DNA from: Streptomyces sp. NBC_01341
Lineage (GTDB): Bacteria > Actinomycetota > Actinomycetes > Streptomycetales > Streptomycetaceae
Assembly (NCBI RefSeq): GCF_035946055.1
Contig: NZ_CP108364.1
Coordinates: 4,712,001-4,776,000, forward strand
Reading direction: 5' to 3'
Length of the DNA stretch: 64,000 nt
A program made the position numbers and the translations under genes. Positions 63,478-64,000 of this stretch are shown here, piece by piece. Every line of letters begins with the position of its first letter. Position 1 is the first letter of the stretch. The notes beneath the pieces are model-generated. The model did not search any database and was not told where the DNA came from. It saw nothing but the letters and a program-made list of their open reading frames with translations.

Positions 63478-63999
63478 ATGGCCGGTCACGAAATCCCTGA
63501 ACCCGCAGACCGCAAGCAGGTAGCCGACCCAGGGTCGGAGCCCCAGACGGTCGGAGAGTCGCGCCCTTCCTGCGATCCCGCCTTCCGGCATGGCGTCGTG
63601 GTCGGTTTCGACGGCTCCACGTCCAGCGAGCGCGCCCTCGCCTACGCCATCGGCATGGCGCACCGGCACAGCTCGGGACTGATCATCGTCCACGTCGCGA
63701 ACAGGCTTCCCACCACGGTCTGGGCGGGCTGTGAGCCGCCCGTCTTCGTGGACGTGCCCGACCACCGCACCGAGGTCCTCGGGCTGGAGCTGGCCTGCGC
63801 CGACTACCTCGCCGAGGTGCCCTGGGTCCTCGTCGAGCGCGGCGGGGACATCTGCCACGAGCTGGAGGAGGTCGGCCGGGAGTACTCGGCCGACGCGATC
63901 GTCGTCGGTTCGACGCACGGCATCGTGGGCCGCATCTTCGGATCCGTGGCGGGCCGTCTCGCGCGCCGGGCCCAGCGCCCGGTCATCGTCATCCCCTGA
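63478..63999 (+). CDS. Universal stress protein (UspA family)
   Basis: A 173-residue protein with one Usp domain. VVVGFDGSTSSERALAYAI starts the alpha/beta fold, and the ATP-binding signature VVGSTHGIVGRIFGSVAGRL (G-2x-G-9x-G type) is present near the C-terminus, so it is expected to bind ATP. The first 45 residues are a hydrophilic tail. ATG at 63478; ribosome site weak. The gene ends at the window edge with a TGA stop, so it looks complete. Confidence 0.88.
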   Translation: MAGHEIPEPADRKQVADPGSEPQTVGESRPSCDPAFRHGVVVGFDGSTSSERALAYAIGMAHRHSSGLIIVHVANRLPTTVWAGCEPPVFVDVPDHRTEVLGLELACADYLAEVPWVLVERGGDICHELEEVGREYSADAIVVGSTHGIVGRIFGSVAGRLARRAQRPVIVIP

Positions 64000-64000
64000 G

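Overview
This window is high-GC actinobacterial chromosome, almost certainly Streptomyces. The codon use has a strong G/C third-position bias, many genes start with GTG or TTG, and the regulators are typical of the genus (an adpA orthologue with a TTA codon, CebR, DasR-type and LacI-type operators). The gene content and order, read from right to left, run parallel to what I remember of the Streptomyces coelicolor SCO2792-SCO2837 core region: adpA, ornA, cebR and the ceb operon, the diguanylate cyclase cdgA, then cslA and glxA. No integrase, transposase, CRISPR array or secondary-metabolite core enzyme was seen. This is core chromosome with accessory catabolic cassettes.

Layout, left to right. 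(1) 1-3.0 kb: cslA-glxA, the hyphal-tip glycan synthase and its radical copper oxidase partner, on the minus strand. (2) 3.3-8.05 kb: a secreted NlpC/P60-type protein with two peptidoglycan-binding repeats, an unusual SPFH membrane protein with a long repetitive tail, and a chitin-type LPMO with a DasR-like operator, with a tRNA-Lys(CUU) gene on each side. (3) 8.3-17.4 kb: a polysaccharide-utilisation cassette. It has a LacI regulator, a sugar ABC importer (binding lipoprotein plus two permeases), a large secreted CBM plus beta-helix glycanase (probably GH87-like alpha-1,3-glucanase) and a GH13 alpha-glucosidase. A convergent IclR regulator follows. (4) 18.4-24.8 kb: an ectoine/hydroxyectoine-type importer (ehuABCD order), a 2-hydroxyacid dehydrogenase, a divergent EutA/maleate-isomerase-like protein and a luciferase-like oxidoreductase. 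(5) 24.8-32.6 kb: the c-di-GMP enzyme CdgA, a secreted M6-like metalloprotease and a 1388-residue secreted S53 protease with kelch repeats whose fourth codon is TTA. (6) 32.8-39.2 kb: a third tRNA-Lys whose 5' end overlaps a primase-like gene, a small conserved protein, a three-gene nuclease/unknown/SF1-helicase operon resembling a split Dna2, and a PAP2 phosphatase. (7) 39.4-44.7 kb: a histidine phosphatase, an SDR with a twin-palindrome promoter, a HTH/TPR regulator, and a spermidine-synthase-like protein with small unknowns. (8) 44.8-48.6 kb: a two-component system directly upstream of a CBM2-GH18 chitinase. (9) 49-55.6 kb: the cellobiose operon cebEFG-bglC with cebR and three CebR boxes. 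(10) 55.8-60.7 kb: a DGPF (YCII) protein with an ECF42-type sigma factor, a second S53 protease and tRNA-His. (11) 60.8-64 kb: orn, adpA, the long adpA upstream region and a universal stress protein.

How it works together: the window is rich in extracellular polymer degradation (chitin by LPMO and GH18, cello-oligosaccharides by Ceb/BglC, a probable alpha-glucan by the LacI cassette, protein by M6 and S53 proteases) next to developmental controllers (AdpA, CdgA, bldA-dependent TTA codons). The least described parts are the nuclease-helicase operon, the paired S53 proteases beside tRNA genes, the alpha-glucan cassette and the SPFH/NlpC pair.
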